Positions 22,432 to 33,939 of a DNA stretch of 64,000 bases are shown piece after piece. Both the position numbers and the translations under genes were made by a program. Origin of the DNA: Sanghuangporus weigelae (lineage: Eukaryota > Basidiomycota > Agaricomycetes > Hymenochaetales > Hymenochaetaceae); assembly GCA_033182465.1 (NCBI GenBank), contig CP137323.1, positions 124,001 through 188,000 on the forward strand, read 5' to 3'. The notes under the pieces are model-generated. The model did not search any database and was not told the origin of the DNA. It worked only from the letters and a program-made list of their open reading frames with translations. Each line of letters opens with the position of its first letter. Within the stretch, counting starts at the first letter, position 1.

Positions 22432-24555
22432 TTATTTCTGTCCTGAAGGATTAGTATTCGTAGACATACGACTTGAAGCGTTAAAATTAAGAGACATATA
22501 ACTTGATGAATTGGTGCTTGCAGACGTATTTCTTGGTGGATTAGTGCTTGTAGACGTATGTCTTGAAGTCCCTCCTGTAACCGCAGCCGCTCTCAATCGT
22601 TCGCGTCTCAGAGTCATTTCCTCTCTCCGGGGGAGCTCTCTGTGCCTACGAGCTGCAATTCTCGGACTTGATGCTAAAGACTCTGAGGACCTCGCAATTG
22701 ATCCGGCATCACTGTTGTTCCTCGAGCTGCTAGAGCCAGGCGCCTTCAGGTGGTTACTATTTCGTTCGGACGCTGTCTTCGAATCGCTGGTACTGTTTCG
22801 TTCTGCCGTTCGACTGCGAATCGGGAGTGCGACTGAGCGCTCCCTGGAAGGCTCTGCATCTTTTCCTGTTGCTACATCTGGCTTGCGCTGGCCGACATTC
22901 TTCGGTGATTCTTTTGGAGCGTCGTTAGTCGCAACACTTTGGCTGCTTCTTCCATCTCGCGCGTTGGATGGCGGAATGCCGTGGCCCGAAGGACTAGACC
23001 GTTCTTCGTGACGCTTCCTTAACTGAAGCTTTTGATGCGCCCTAAATTTATCTTTCTTGAGTTTGAATTCTCTTTCTCTAATAGTTGATATTTTCAAGAG
23101 TTCCCTCTTCCTTTCAGTTTCGAGCCCAGAGGCATAAAAGGTCTTTTGTCTTGACGCTGTCTTAATCCACTGTAACGTTTGACAGCGGTAAGTAACATAT
23201 AACTCCAGTGCTGCTGTAGAGAACCTCACATTGTATTTCAAAGCCTCCTCAGCAGATGGACGAATTGTTTCATCCTTCCGAAGGAGCTCTGCCATGAGAT
23301 GTCGTGCTTATGGAGAAATTCATCAGCTTCATTCACGGAGACGCTGAAAGTAATCCTACCGTCTGGTGAGATAGTTTCAAACAGAGAGTCAAGTTTGTCT
23401 GCAGGCGTATGATCACCATATCCGAGTTCCAGGACTTTAGCTTTTATGTCGTCGACGACTACGCTTGTAGCAAGGTCCTCGTAGTCGAATGGATGATGTC
23501 CGAAAAATAATTGGTACATTATGACTCTGGAGTATACGTGGGAGGTAGGGACATTTCACATGCAAATTGTTTGATGATCAACCAATCAACTTTATGCGGA
23601 TGGACGTCGACATGTATAAGAAACATACCCTATTGGCCAGATGTCTGCTTTTGTTCCGATTTTGTTGAATTCAAAAGCCTCAGGAGGGCTATATGTCAGG
23701 GTCCCGCTGTCATTGTATTCGACTTTCCCATCTGCATCGGGGATAAGTGACGATCTATATAAAGTCAAGTGAATAGAGATGAAGAATACATTCCGAAAAG
23801 TTGCTTACAAGCCAAAGTCTGCTAGCTTTGGCCACAGAGGTAGACCCTCAAATCGAAGAAGGATGTTTGCAGGCCTTTATGCGTTGTGATTTCAAAATGA
23901 GCAAAGATACATTTCTTCTCGTTGTCATTGTTTACTCGATTACGACTTACTTTACATCTCTGTGTATTATGCGCCTTGAGTGCAGGAAATCAAGTCCTCG
24001 CAAGGTCCCTCTGAAGTCGACACAGGTCAGTGAAGAAACGGAATGAAGAGTTTTATGATCACGTACTTAATGACATCTCTCGCATCTACTTCAGTGAATT
24101 TCTTTAAAATTTTCAGCCGAGCGTAAACACTACCACCGGCGGCATATTCAAAGACGAAGACAGTCTGATCTGTAGATGGAATCATAAATTCTTCCAAGAA
24201 GTCGATCTATAGTCTCGAGAAATTTATCAGAGATGCTGAGTTGGACCAGCATACTTCTGAATAACTCGACACGAATCACTCACGATATTATCATGATGGC
24301 CCAGGTCTTTCAAAACGTTGATGATCATGCTCTCACGGTCTATAAGTACCTCATTCGAGTGAATAATCGTTTTGAGGGCAACTATTCTCTTCTCCTCGCG
24401 ATCATAGCACTCCTACGAGAATCGAAGCGAATGCTCAACCGAGGGTAACAAGAGAAGAAGAAGAAACGCACGTAAACATCACCAAAATTACCTGCACCAA
24501 TGAGTTCCATTTTCTTGAAACGCGGAAGATGCTTGTGGTGTGTGGATTTGTTCAT
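22432..24555 (-). CDS. protein kinase (tandem paralogue 2)
   Basis: Nine exons close in phase: 24555-24472, 24412-24284, 24206-24067, 24010-23951, 23874-23809, 23754-23629, 23526-23360, 23306-23230 and 23169-22432, giving 528 aa. The motifs are P-loop LIGAGNFGDVY, IVALKT lysine, IIHRDVKPANILL, ADFG, SPPEAFEF, KADIWPIG and the IRPSAEEAL arginine, so the catalytic core looks intact. The family within eukaryotic kinases is not clear to me. The ~245-residue tail is charged and then Ser/Thr/Asn rich, ending in imperfect repeats of the STNPPRNTS / STNSSSYMS type, probably disordered. The last intron (23229-23170, 60 nt) is stop-free and in frame; reading through it inserts 20 residues. Exon lengths match kinase 1 at four positions, showing a tandem duplication. 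Mid-sized exon 7 is 27 nt longer here. Confidence 0.83.
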
Positions 24556-25446
24556 GACTTCGAACAGCTTGGCGTTTCAGGCATATGTCCACATCCATTC
24601 AGGAGGTCTCAAATTAAAGAATGGCACGACTATGAATATTGCGCAGCATTGCTTTCAGCGAATAGTTTGACCAGCATACTTGGATAAGTATGCACATATT
24701 TCACTGTACTTTGCAAATCATACGTAATGAAAACGCTGGCCTAATTGACATCAGCGGTTTGGCGCAAAGATCAGTCAAAGTCATGACAGCATCGGATGGC
24801 AAATATACTTACTGCCATTACAGCGCTTTCTCTCGTGAGTCTCTTTTGCTTCGTAGCTGACAGTTGACGTGCCTTATCTGAATGAGATGTTAGATGATTT
24901 TTACGGGACGATGATTCTTTTACTTTACTCTGAGTGTGACCGCGCAGATAATTTGCTGTAGTTGCACTTCGCATTGGATGAGATGGGGTGCACAACGAAA
25001 GCACTAGCTTGTTTGACGATGGCACGTCAGCACAATGATCACGCTGAAATCACGAAGGAATAATATTAAGACGGTAGGTAAGTATGCTTACCTCTATTGT
25101 ATCATTTGTTCCGATGAGTTTCTCTTCTTCAAGTCCATCGTGGATTAGAGGTAAGTGTGCCTAATTTGAATGAGAGCTATTTGTTCTGGTTGTTTAGTAG
25201 ATTGGGCGTTGGATCAGAAAATGTTTGCGACGTTCGCCAGGCGATGCATTGAAAGATTCCAATACACTGACCAGTTTGATTGAAATTGAGGTCCGAGTCG
25301 GAGCGGCATCAAACTTTGGCTGTGTAAGTGTGGCACGTGCAGTGGAACCAACCGACACGGAATTGGACGCGTCAACCTGCTTGCCGCTGACCGCATCGTC
25401 GAGAACTCGCAGCAAAAGTAACGATGTTCTTTTATCCACTACTGTC
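24556..25446. other. divergent spacer between kinase 2 and the Aim32-like gene
   Basis: Short minus-strand frames (24771-25025, 25194-25448) can be linked by plausible splice sites and might be extra 5' exons of kinase 2, but no known domain supports this. I leave it unannotated. Confidence 0.35.
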
Positions 25447-26547
25447 ATGTTTCTCGTCCCCTCCAGATCACAATTCTCATATTTTCCTTCAAGGGGTTCT
25501 CTCAGGAGAGCTGACTTACGTCTGATACGATGCGTTCCGTCGACTACCTCTTCACAGCATTTTTCGACATCTCTGGCTGCAAAATATGAGAGCGTGGTCG
25601 GTACTGCACCCTATCACACGTCTTACACGCTGCTCCGGCATCCAAAGCCTCCCTCGACGTATCCTTCGAGATTGGATGCCGACTTCTCGAAGATTGGACG
25701 AGAACTTATGGTACAAGCTGCAAGACGGAAAGCTGTTGTCAACTTCTGGTGGGATGGCTCCCTCGAAGGCGAGCAAAGCGATGGGGCTGGGGAACGGTTT
25801 CCTTTCTTGACGTTCTATTTCCCGACTTCCGAGGAGCGGCCCTCCACGCTGGGCGTGCGGATCCGAAATGGACATGTGACTTCCAATCAAAATACTGAGG
25901 CATTCTTCGACTCCCCGGATCCAGACTCTATCACTACATGGTCAGACAGTTTAGATGAGGATATATATTTGCTCGTCTGCACTCATGGCTCTCGTGACTG
26001 TCGGTGCGGTGACAAAGGAGGAGCTCTCGTAGAAGCCTTGCACAGCGAACTTGCTTCGCATCTGGAACGGAATAGAGAAAACTCTGTGTGGAATAGAATG
26101 AGAGTCGGTGAGATTGCACATGTAGGCGGGCATAAGTACGTACTATTCAACTTGATGCCATCCGAGCAGGCTGATCTATGTTTTTGTCTAATCTATCGAT
26201 TGAAACAGGTACGCTGCAAATCTTCTCGTTTTCCCCTTCGGCGACTGGTGCGTACAATGTCTATTTATCTAGTTATTCAGCTTCCGCTAACGCCTTTGAC
26301 CTGTAGGCTCGCTCAAATCACCCCAGCGGACGTTCCGCAAGTGCTAGATACTATTTCTTCTCGGATCGATTTCCTCAAGCGTATCAAAGATCCAACTGGA
26401 CACGAAAGGGAGCATCTCGCTGAATTTCAGAAAAAACTTTTCGCCCCTCTGATAGTCGATGAAGCGCATTGGAGAGGACGGTCGGGACTGACGAAGGAAG
26501 AACAAGTGCAGTTGCTTAGGATGTATACCTCGCCTGAAAGCCGCTAA
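25447..26547 (+). CDS. Aim32-like thioredoxin-fold ferredoxin (sucrase/ferredoxin-like family)
   Basis: Three exons close in phase: 25447-26135, 26209-26247 and 26307-26547, giving 322 aa. I chose the ATG at 25447 because the first ~45 residues are rich in Arg and Ser without acids, as in a mitochondrial presequence (MFLVPSRSQFSYFPSRG). The core shows the family signatures: VCTHGSRDCRCGDKGG with clustered cysteines, GEIAHVGGHKYAANLLVFP (the HxGGHK motif), FPFGDWLAQITPADVP, and a C-terminal helical end. In the thioredoxin-like [2Fe-2S] ferredoxin family these cysteines and histidines hold the cluster; yeast Aim32 is in the mitochondrial matrix and intermembrane space and acts in thiol redox control of import. 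The 39 nt middle exon is very short. Cytosolic Apd1-type relatives are an alternative, but the presequence favours Aim32. Confidence 0.8.
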   Translation: MFLVPSRSQFSYFPSRGSLRRADLRLIRCVPSTTSSQHFSTSLAAKYESVVGTAPYHTSYTLLRHPKPPSTYPSRLDADFSKIGRELMVQAARRKAVVNFWWDGSLEGEQSDGAGERFPFLTFYFPTSEERPSTLGVRIRNGHVTSNQNTEAFFDSPDPDSITTWSDSLDEDIYLLVCTHGSRDCRCGDKGGALVEALHSELASHLERNRENSVWNRMRVGEIAHVGGHKYVLFNLMPSEQADLCFCLIYRLKQVRCKSSRFPLRRLVRTMSIYLVIQLPLTPLTCRLAQITPADVPQVLDTISSRIDFLKRIKDPTGHEREHLAEFQKKLFAPLIVDEAHWRGRSGLTKEEQVQLLRMYTSPESR

Positions 26548-26967
26548 GATCCTTGGTTGTTACGATTAAGATAAAGATATTAATGCAATCAAACTTACCG
26601 GTAATTAATAACATTTGCACTTCGATGGATCAGGTCTACTGTCCGACAGGATAGACAAACGTGTATTGTACTGTAGCGTACTGTATATAAGAAACAAACT
26701 TTGGCGCGTTACGACCCACGAAAATCAGAGATGACGAAATTTGAGCTACATGATGCGTTACTTCCAAGAAGAATAAGAGATAGTACTAGTGGTTTGTGGC
26801 ATGCATATAGATACACGTACTACTTCCCATCTGATAAAAAAAATCAGGCATTACGCGTTACTTTTCCTGCAGACAGTAAGTGCCTACATTACGTAATAGG
26901 AATTTCCCCTCCCCCTCAAACCACCTGCTGCTTGTGTCCCTTGGTCTTGACCACCACGATAACGGTC

Positions 26968-28506
26968 CATGGTGATAATGTCAGCCAGGACTCTCTTCAG
27001 CTCATCACTAGTATTTTGACCGAGGTGCAGCGTCTAGGTGGAATTGCTTCTAATAGTGAACTATGGTCGTTCATGGACGCAAGTGCAGTGTCGACAGGTG
27101 TCGGGTAGGTGATTCTTTCAACCTCGTCTCCAGAAACTCAGACATGTCCGTAGGTAACCCGTCGAGCTATTGCGTCCCGCGATTATCTATGCGTCATCGT
27201 CAATCAGACGCATCAAAACCATGCAGCTTCCGTTGAACGGAAAACTGGGCGAAATGAAGACTTCGTTAATATCCTTGGCTCTACATTGCACGGATGCTTC
27301 CAGATGAGATTCTTGAAAGCATTCTCGACATCGTCATTCAGGAGGACACTCGGTGGCTTGATCCCTCCCTTCTTCTGTCGCACGTATGTTCCCGGTTTCG
27401 TTCCATTTTGCTCGGACGTCCTTCGTTGTGGACTCGTCAGAGGTCGGGGATGTCCACTTCACATCTTCGGATGCGTGTCGAACGTTCAGGAGATCTTCCG
27501 CTGATGGCGGTGATCCGCGCGGATCGCTTGTGGAAAGGGATTGATCCGATTTACGAACTCATCGTTAACAGCCCTGCACGTTGGAGAAGCGTCATATTCC
27601 TATGGGTAGACCGGTGGGGCATATTTCTCGCCGAAGTATAAAAATAAAATCAACCTGCCGAACGTGGAATACTTCTCTGCGTGCAATATCCACTCCCTCT
27701 TGGATGCCTGGGAAATGCCCAAAGTAACGCGGGTCAAGTTTAAGGACACCTTACCATCTCCTACGTCTCTCTTTTTCTCCTCGTACAGCATTACTATCTT
27801 GGAATTTTGTGCGACTAGAGTTGACATAGTCGCTCCGGACAGAATTTGCAAATTTTTCTGTTCCTTACCCAATGTCGTGGAATTCTGGTTGGAGATATCA
27901 GAAGACTACAGCAATGAAATGCAAAACAACTGTAATTCCTTCTGCATTCTCCCGAATCTGAGGCGCCTGTCCCTGCACGTTCGCTTCGAGTGGACGTTTG
28001 TACACTTCGTCCACATTCAAATGCCTGCGCTGGAGAGACTGGCGTTAGATATCAACGACAAGAAAAGCGGAGACGACTATTTACCATTCTGGATAGAGCT
28101 GCTTGACCACCTGACCTGTCCCTCGGTGAAGGAGTTGGCCTTCAAGTTCCGAAGACGATTCGAACAGACAGTGTCATTAGAGCATTTCTTCAACGCATTC
28201 TCCAATCTGGAGAAACTCGAGCTAGACGTTCCAGATATCTCGGAGGTAGGAGTGATTGAGTATGGATTTGGGAAGTAGATCATACCTCCCTTACGTTCGA
28301 TCCTAATACACCAATCCACGAACTCCAAGATCGCCAAGGACTTTCTGATGGCGTTTGCGTATGAGATGAAGGAGAGCGGGCAGTGGGGTGCATTTGAACG
28401 CTTTGAACTCAAGCCTGGCGGTGTCTTGACTAAACAAGAGGTCGAGCAGATTTTAAGAAAAGGAATTGAGAGGCGTCGTTTACCTCTATGTTCCTCGGGT
28501 TGGTAG
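26968..28506 (+). pseudogene. decayed F-box/LRR-like gene
   Basis: The reading resembles the F-box gene at 31004-32726. Matching parts are an N-terminal block (LQLITSILTEVQRLGG), the F-box-like LPDEILESILDI with LSHVCSRFRSIL, a middle LPNVEYF block and LRR-like C-terminal segments (CILPNLRRLSLHV, LEKLELDVPDISEV, ending LTKQEVEQILRKGIE). The parts lie in different frames: a frame change is needed just before the F-box (~27290), another near 27607-27640, and an in-frame TAG at 28276 separates the last ~75 codons. I therefore call it a pseudogene. A working gene with unusual introns is less likely, because no good splice pair bridges the second break. Confidence 0.65.
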
Positions 28507-28592
28507 AATGTTACTGTACTGGCGATATCATCTCTATACAATTCTTCAAGTTGTCTGAGCTTTTGTACTGTACAATCTCATAATCAGAAAGA

Positions 28593-29625
<1,033 letters not shown>

Positions 29626-29879
29626 TTTGAGATCAAAAGATTACTCTAGACTGAATTTCTTGCGTCGACGACAGTTGCTGCGAGCAATCGATGATGAGGA
29701 TAATGGTGGTAAGCCAAGAAGCGATAGAACGCGGTTGTATGCGGCCGTATAGGTCTTCGGGGCTTGCCGGAATAATGTGCACGTGATCCAATCTCCGACC
29801 ACGGTAGTTGCACGATGAGTACGACACGACCGTCAGCCATCCATGACATAGTCCGCGGGCAGTCGAATACAGTACCGCA
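29626..29879. promoter_or_regulatory. shared divergent upstream region, TPI1 / ATG12
   Basis: The 254 bp between the two start codons must hold both promoters. No clear TATA box or repeated operator is seen. Minus-strand frames through it are shadows. Confidence 0.4.
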
Positions 29880-30467
29880 ATGGCTTCATCATCTTCACCT
29901 CCTCTCGGCAGTAGAAGTGCGATTCCAGGTCTCGATGCGCTCACGACGACTGCCGTTTCACGCGACTCGCCGTCAGGCACTGGTCCAAGCCCGGAAGCTC
30001 TGGCTGCGCTCGAGACATACAAGCAACGGGACACGTCCAAAGTCGTAGTGCGATTTAAAGCTGTTGGAAACGCACCCATCATGAAGCAAAATTTCTACAA
30101 GATCACGGCGAGCAACCGATTCCAGACTGTCATTCAATTCTTGAGGAAGGAGCTGGGCTGGAAAAGCGGAGATCCACTGGTGAGCGCGATTTTGAATACT
30201 TCATTCGTGTGAGAAATTGAGACATCGATGTGTTGTAGTTTACATATATCAATCTCGCTTTCTCTCCTGCACCGGACGACACCGTGTCGAATCTCTTCAA
30301 AGTGAGAAGCATATCCATTCAGTAATTTCTCGCTAACGTAGCGAATATCTTCAACAGTGCTTCCAGACAGATGGGCATTTAATAGTCAACTATAGGTATG
30401 CGAATATTTTTATGATATTGCGGACTGACAGTGACATATACTCAGTACGACGGCGGCTTGGGGGTGA
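29880..30467 (+). CDS. ATG12: ubiquitin-like autophagy protein ATG12
   Basis: Four exons close in phase: 29880-30179, 30239-30301, 30358-30395 and 30446-30467, giving 140 aa. The first ~50 residues are Ser/Pro-rich and disordered. The ubiquitin-like fold follows: VVVRFKAVGNAPIMKQNFYK, FQTVIQFLRKELGW, FTYINLAFSPAPDDTVSNLF, CFQTDGHLIVNYSTTAAWG. The C-terminal glycine that is activated by ATG7 and conjugated to a lysine of ATG5 through ATG10 is the last residue, with no extension, as in all ATG12. The AWG end and CF-DG-L-Y pattern are diagnostic. The ATG12-ATG5-ATG16 complex promotes ATG8 lipidation at the phagophore. Confidence 0.95.
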
Positions 30468-31003
30468 TTACAGGGTTGCCAGTTGTGACAGATCGGTCTT
30501 TCTTTTCTCTCCGTCTCACTACTTTCTAAGGGATTTGCTGTGCATTAATATCTCAGAGCACCAAATGACAGACTGTGCTTGTCGTTTTTGTAATGAAAGC
30601 TGATCCACCGGTCTCGCAACTACAACATGCATTCGGCTTATCCCTCTTGCTGGAGTACGCGAACATGGAACATACTCTGTATATTCTTTTACAACTATGC
30701 GCCGAACCAAGTCCTACACTCGAACTACGACTCGAAGTCCAACAGATCTTTTATATGTTGTTTAGTTTGAGTTTTAGCACTATTAGTTATATTAAAGCTT
30801 TTTTCATATAAGCAGCGGCCGATCGGACTTACTATAACACGCAGAATAGGCTTAGACAAAAGTCAGCTATTCTACTACATTAATCCATACACAAGCCTAC
30901 AGAAACTGGCCTTCATTGAGGAATATCTCAGGAATACTAAGAACTGTTCATCAGATTGAAAAAGAAAACATACAGTACAATGACATTTTCGGTGAGTTTA
31001 GAA
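30468..31003. other. intergenic, ATG12 3' flank to F-box 3' flank
   Basis: No gene seen; AT rich after 30700. Only short open frames occur. Confidence 0.4.
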
Positions 31004-32726
31004 TCATTCATACCACTCCATCTTTTGTTTTGTCAATAAATATTCCGCCTGTGTTCTCGACATTAATCCAGCCGGCTTGAAATATAGACATTCAAAATCC
31101 TCCCATCTGTCGCCCTCCTCCATTGCGTCTGCGAAATCCTCAATGAACGCCTCCGATGGGACTTGCATAGTCAGAGAACGCAAAGGCGGCATTTCTGGTA
31201 GTTCGTGCGAATATTTTCCCATAAACATTGAAGGCTGATTGTCCGGAATATCGAGGCTGAGATGCTCTAACCCCGAGAAGACAGTGAAAAGGCGGTACAG
31301 GAGGAGTCCTTCATGATGCTCGTTTCGGAAAGACAAGTGCAGCCACTTCACGGATGGGCAAGGCTCGAATGGGAAGTTGCTCATCCAATTGCTGATGAAT
31401 AGTAATTATCGTACTCCGAAGATACTTCGTCGTGTATAATAATGTCTAGCTTTTCCAGCATCGGCATCCCCAATTGAATTAGTATCGCAGAGAACACCTT
31501 CGGAACGGACGTCTTCAACGTCAGCTGTTTAAGGTTAGGGAGCTCGTCAAGGGAGGTATCATCACAAAGTACGCGATCTTCTTCGCTGCTCCCTGCTTCG
31601 ATGTCCAGATGCAAATCGGTAAGATTTGGAAGTGATGTTAGGAATTCTATGAGCGGCTCTGTATCGTAACAGTCCCGAGGAGATGAAAATACGACGGATT
31701 GAATGGTGTTCGAGTTAAAAAGTTTCGATTCGGCCCGTGGAATGGTTTCTAGCAGTCTGATACTCTTCGACTTCGGCATGGTCCACGCCTCCAAGGTTGT
31801 TTTCCTGAACTTGACACGAGAGTCGAAATATTCCAAGTTAGGTAAATGAAGTTCTTGTATAAAGTCACTCGTAATGGGCATCCTAGAATTGGGACCCACG
31901 AACTTGATTGCTTTCCAGCGTGAAGCATGCTTTGCGATGAATCCGGAGAATTGCTTGACCTTCTGAGACGGCCCTCTGATGTCCACAACCGCCGACAACG
32001 AGCTGTCCCCAGCGCGCTCTATATGGGCATCAAGTTGAGATGCTGACATTTGGGATGACAAGCGAGACCATAATAGAGGAGTGCTGAGTAAGATCGAACG
32101 AAACCGAGAACAGACGTGGGAGAGAACCAGAGCAGCATCGCTCTTGTCTTCTTCTTGTTCATTTTCGTCTTTTCCATTTTCGTCTTTTTCATTTTTGTCT
32201 TTTTCATTTTCATCTTCGTTTTCTTCATCATACTTGGCATTGCGGAAAATACATTTGAGTATCTCGTCCGGAGTGGCGAGTACTCCGCAATGGAGAAACG
32301 ATGGTCCGAGTTCCAACTTGACTGTGTTCACCTTCCTTTCGAGGGCCTGAGACAAATCATTCAAGGTGCTCCTCATAGCCTTTACGCGTCCCATTACTGT
32401 TAAGATGTCGAGAAGAGCAGTCCTCGTCGTTTCCTTAATCTCTCTACAATAAAGCGACTGTTAGTGAAATGCGGTAAGCGGTAAGAACATGTAAGACAAC
32501 TCACGGGGGCCCTGCTGTGTCTAAGTCGATCCCGGTATGCCTCCCAAGGAATAACCATAATTGGTCGTCGGCCTCCAGCTTTTTGTAACTCTGTGAAAAT
32601 GTTGATAAAGAGCTTAAGAATATTCGGATCGGCATTTATGCTACCATCCGAGTGCGTGTCTGAAGAGCAGTGGCTCGACTCGCTTCTTGAGTCTCTCGGA
32701 GACGATAAAGACGATGCCGACGACAT
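31004..32726 (-). CDS. F-box/LRR-like protein with an acidic insert; possible frame break
   Basis: Exon 1 is about 32726-32506, followed by an intron and a long exon to 31004. An F-box-like region carries TPDEILKCIF and LVLSHVCSRFRSILL, but between them lies a ~30-residue acidic tandem repeat of the EKDENGKDE type, encoded by a degenerate 15 nt repeat at about 32150-32225. Downstream are LRR-like segments (SLPNLTDLHLDIEAG, ELPNLKQLTLKTS, GLEHLSLDIPDN). F-box proteins link substrates to SCF ubiquitin ligases; this type is heavily expanded in mushrooms. Near 31385 the frame of the first part ends (SSAIG) and the next segment (MSNFPFEPC) continues one base out of step, with no room for an intron. 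It may be a young pseudogene or a sequence error. It is related to the decayed gene at 26968. Confidence 0.6.
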
Positions 32727-32924
32727 AGAGTGTCTGGTATGAAAGAAAGAACGAGAGGAGAGCGAACTGAGCAAACCTGTACTTACGTAAGAAAAAGGTA
32801 AATAAATCTCGATACAGGTGAAAAAATCTGGACACCTCTCGTCACCGCCTTTCAGTTACACGCCGCCGCAATGACCTTCGCAAGTCTTTTTTTTTTATGC
32901 CTTACAACCCGTATACTACTACAT

Positions 32925-33560
32925 GTTTCAATTAGGGTTACGCGCGTATATTTTTCAAGCTTATACGCATACAGTCGTATAAAATACGCGCGTATATTTG
33001 ATTCTGAAGTGAGATACGGATACGCGTGTATATTATACGGCGTATACGGTGTATACGGGACCATACTAACAATATAATATTTTGATTATTGCATGTCATG
33101 TTTGGGCCTAGAAAATACTTTCATTTTGTTCCTTAAGTTGAGGACACCTAATACAAATGCTAATTTGTGCATAAACAACGAGATTCTGTCAAGATAAAGT
33201 AGTATGATATTATATAATTTTTGCATTAAGCGAGACAACCCTGAATATTATGCCGAAGCGGTACTCAGGTCATGACCATACATCCAAACAGTAAGATTTC
33301 AGTGAGTAACGTCTCATTTTGAAACAGAAGGGACAAATTATTTCTTATTCAACTCCGAGATTTCTTACTGTTTTCAGCCCCTAAAAATATACGCCCGTAT
33401 ATGCCGTATACACCAAACTTTCTAAAATGTTATACGCATACGAGTGTATAAGTAGGCACATATAATTCAGTTGCTTGAGCTGATACACATACGGCCGTAT
33501 CGTGTATATGACCGTATCGTATACGGTATATACGATATGCTGCGGAACCCTAGTTTCAAT
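32925..33560. mobile_element. hAT-type non-autonomous element (MITE), 620 bp, with 8 bp target duplication
   Basis: The element itself is 32933-33552. The exact 8 bp direct repeat GTTTCAAT flanks it (32925-32932 and 33553-33560). The ends are inverted: TAGGGTTACGC at the left, and TAGGGTTCCGC on the opposite strand at the right. An 8 bp duplication with a TAGGG-type terminus is the hallmark of the hAT superfamily. Both subterminal regions are crowded with ATACG/CGTAT words, including the 12 bp palindromes ATACGCGCGTAT (32984-32995) and ATACGGCCGTAT (33489-33500), plausibly transposase-binding sites. There is no transposase frame, so it needs a helper. It sits about 200 bp upstream of the F-box gene start. 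Confidence 0.85.
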
Positions 33561-33939
33561 TCATCAACAAATGTGATTTCCTTTTCATGACAATGCTCTT
33601 CCCCAGATCACACATTACACTTAACAGCACAATAATCATCCTCTCCCACCAGAGGGAGGGAATAGAGTGGCAATGGCATGGACAAGGCAAAGAAAGAGAA
33701 AATAATTTAACAGTATGAATGGCTCAAGTACCTTAGGGGAAGCAGATATGGAGATGATGTGAGTAACAGATTGTTCCCCTCTATTCACTTGAAGACTTAA
33801 GCGATCTGTTCTATGTAATTATTCACGAGTGCAAGACTAACAAGGACTTGCAAAAGTTGGTAAGTCTTGAAAAGGGAGGTCATGAGAAACTCGTGAGTAT
33901 TCTATAGCTGTTGGTGTCCATTTGTAAACTAAAAGATTG

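Noticed and set aside
25225-25446. Longer N-terminus of the Aim32-like protein
   Set aside because: The frame is open but has no ATG before 25447, and the residues after 25447 look like a mitochondrial presequence.
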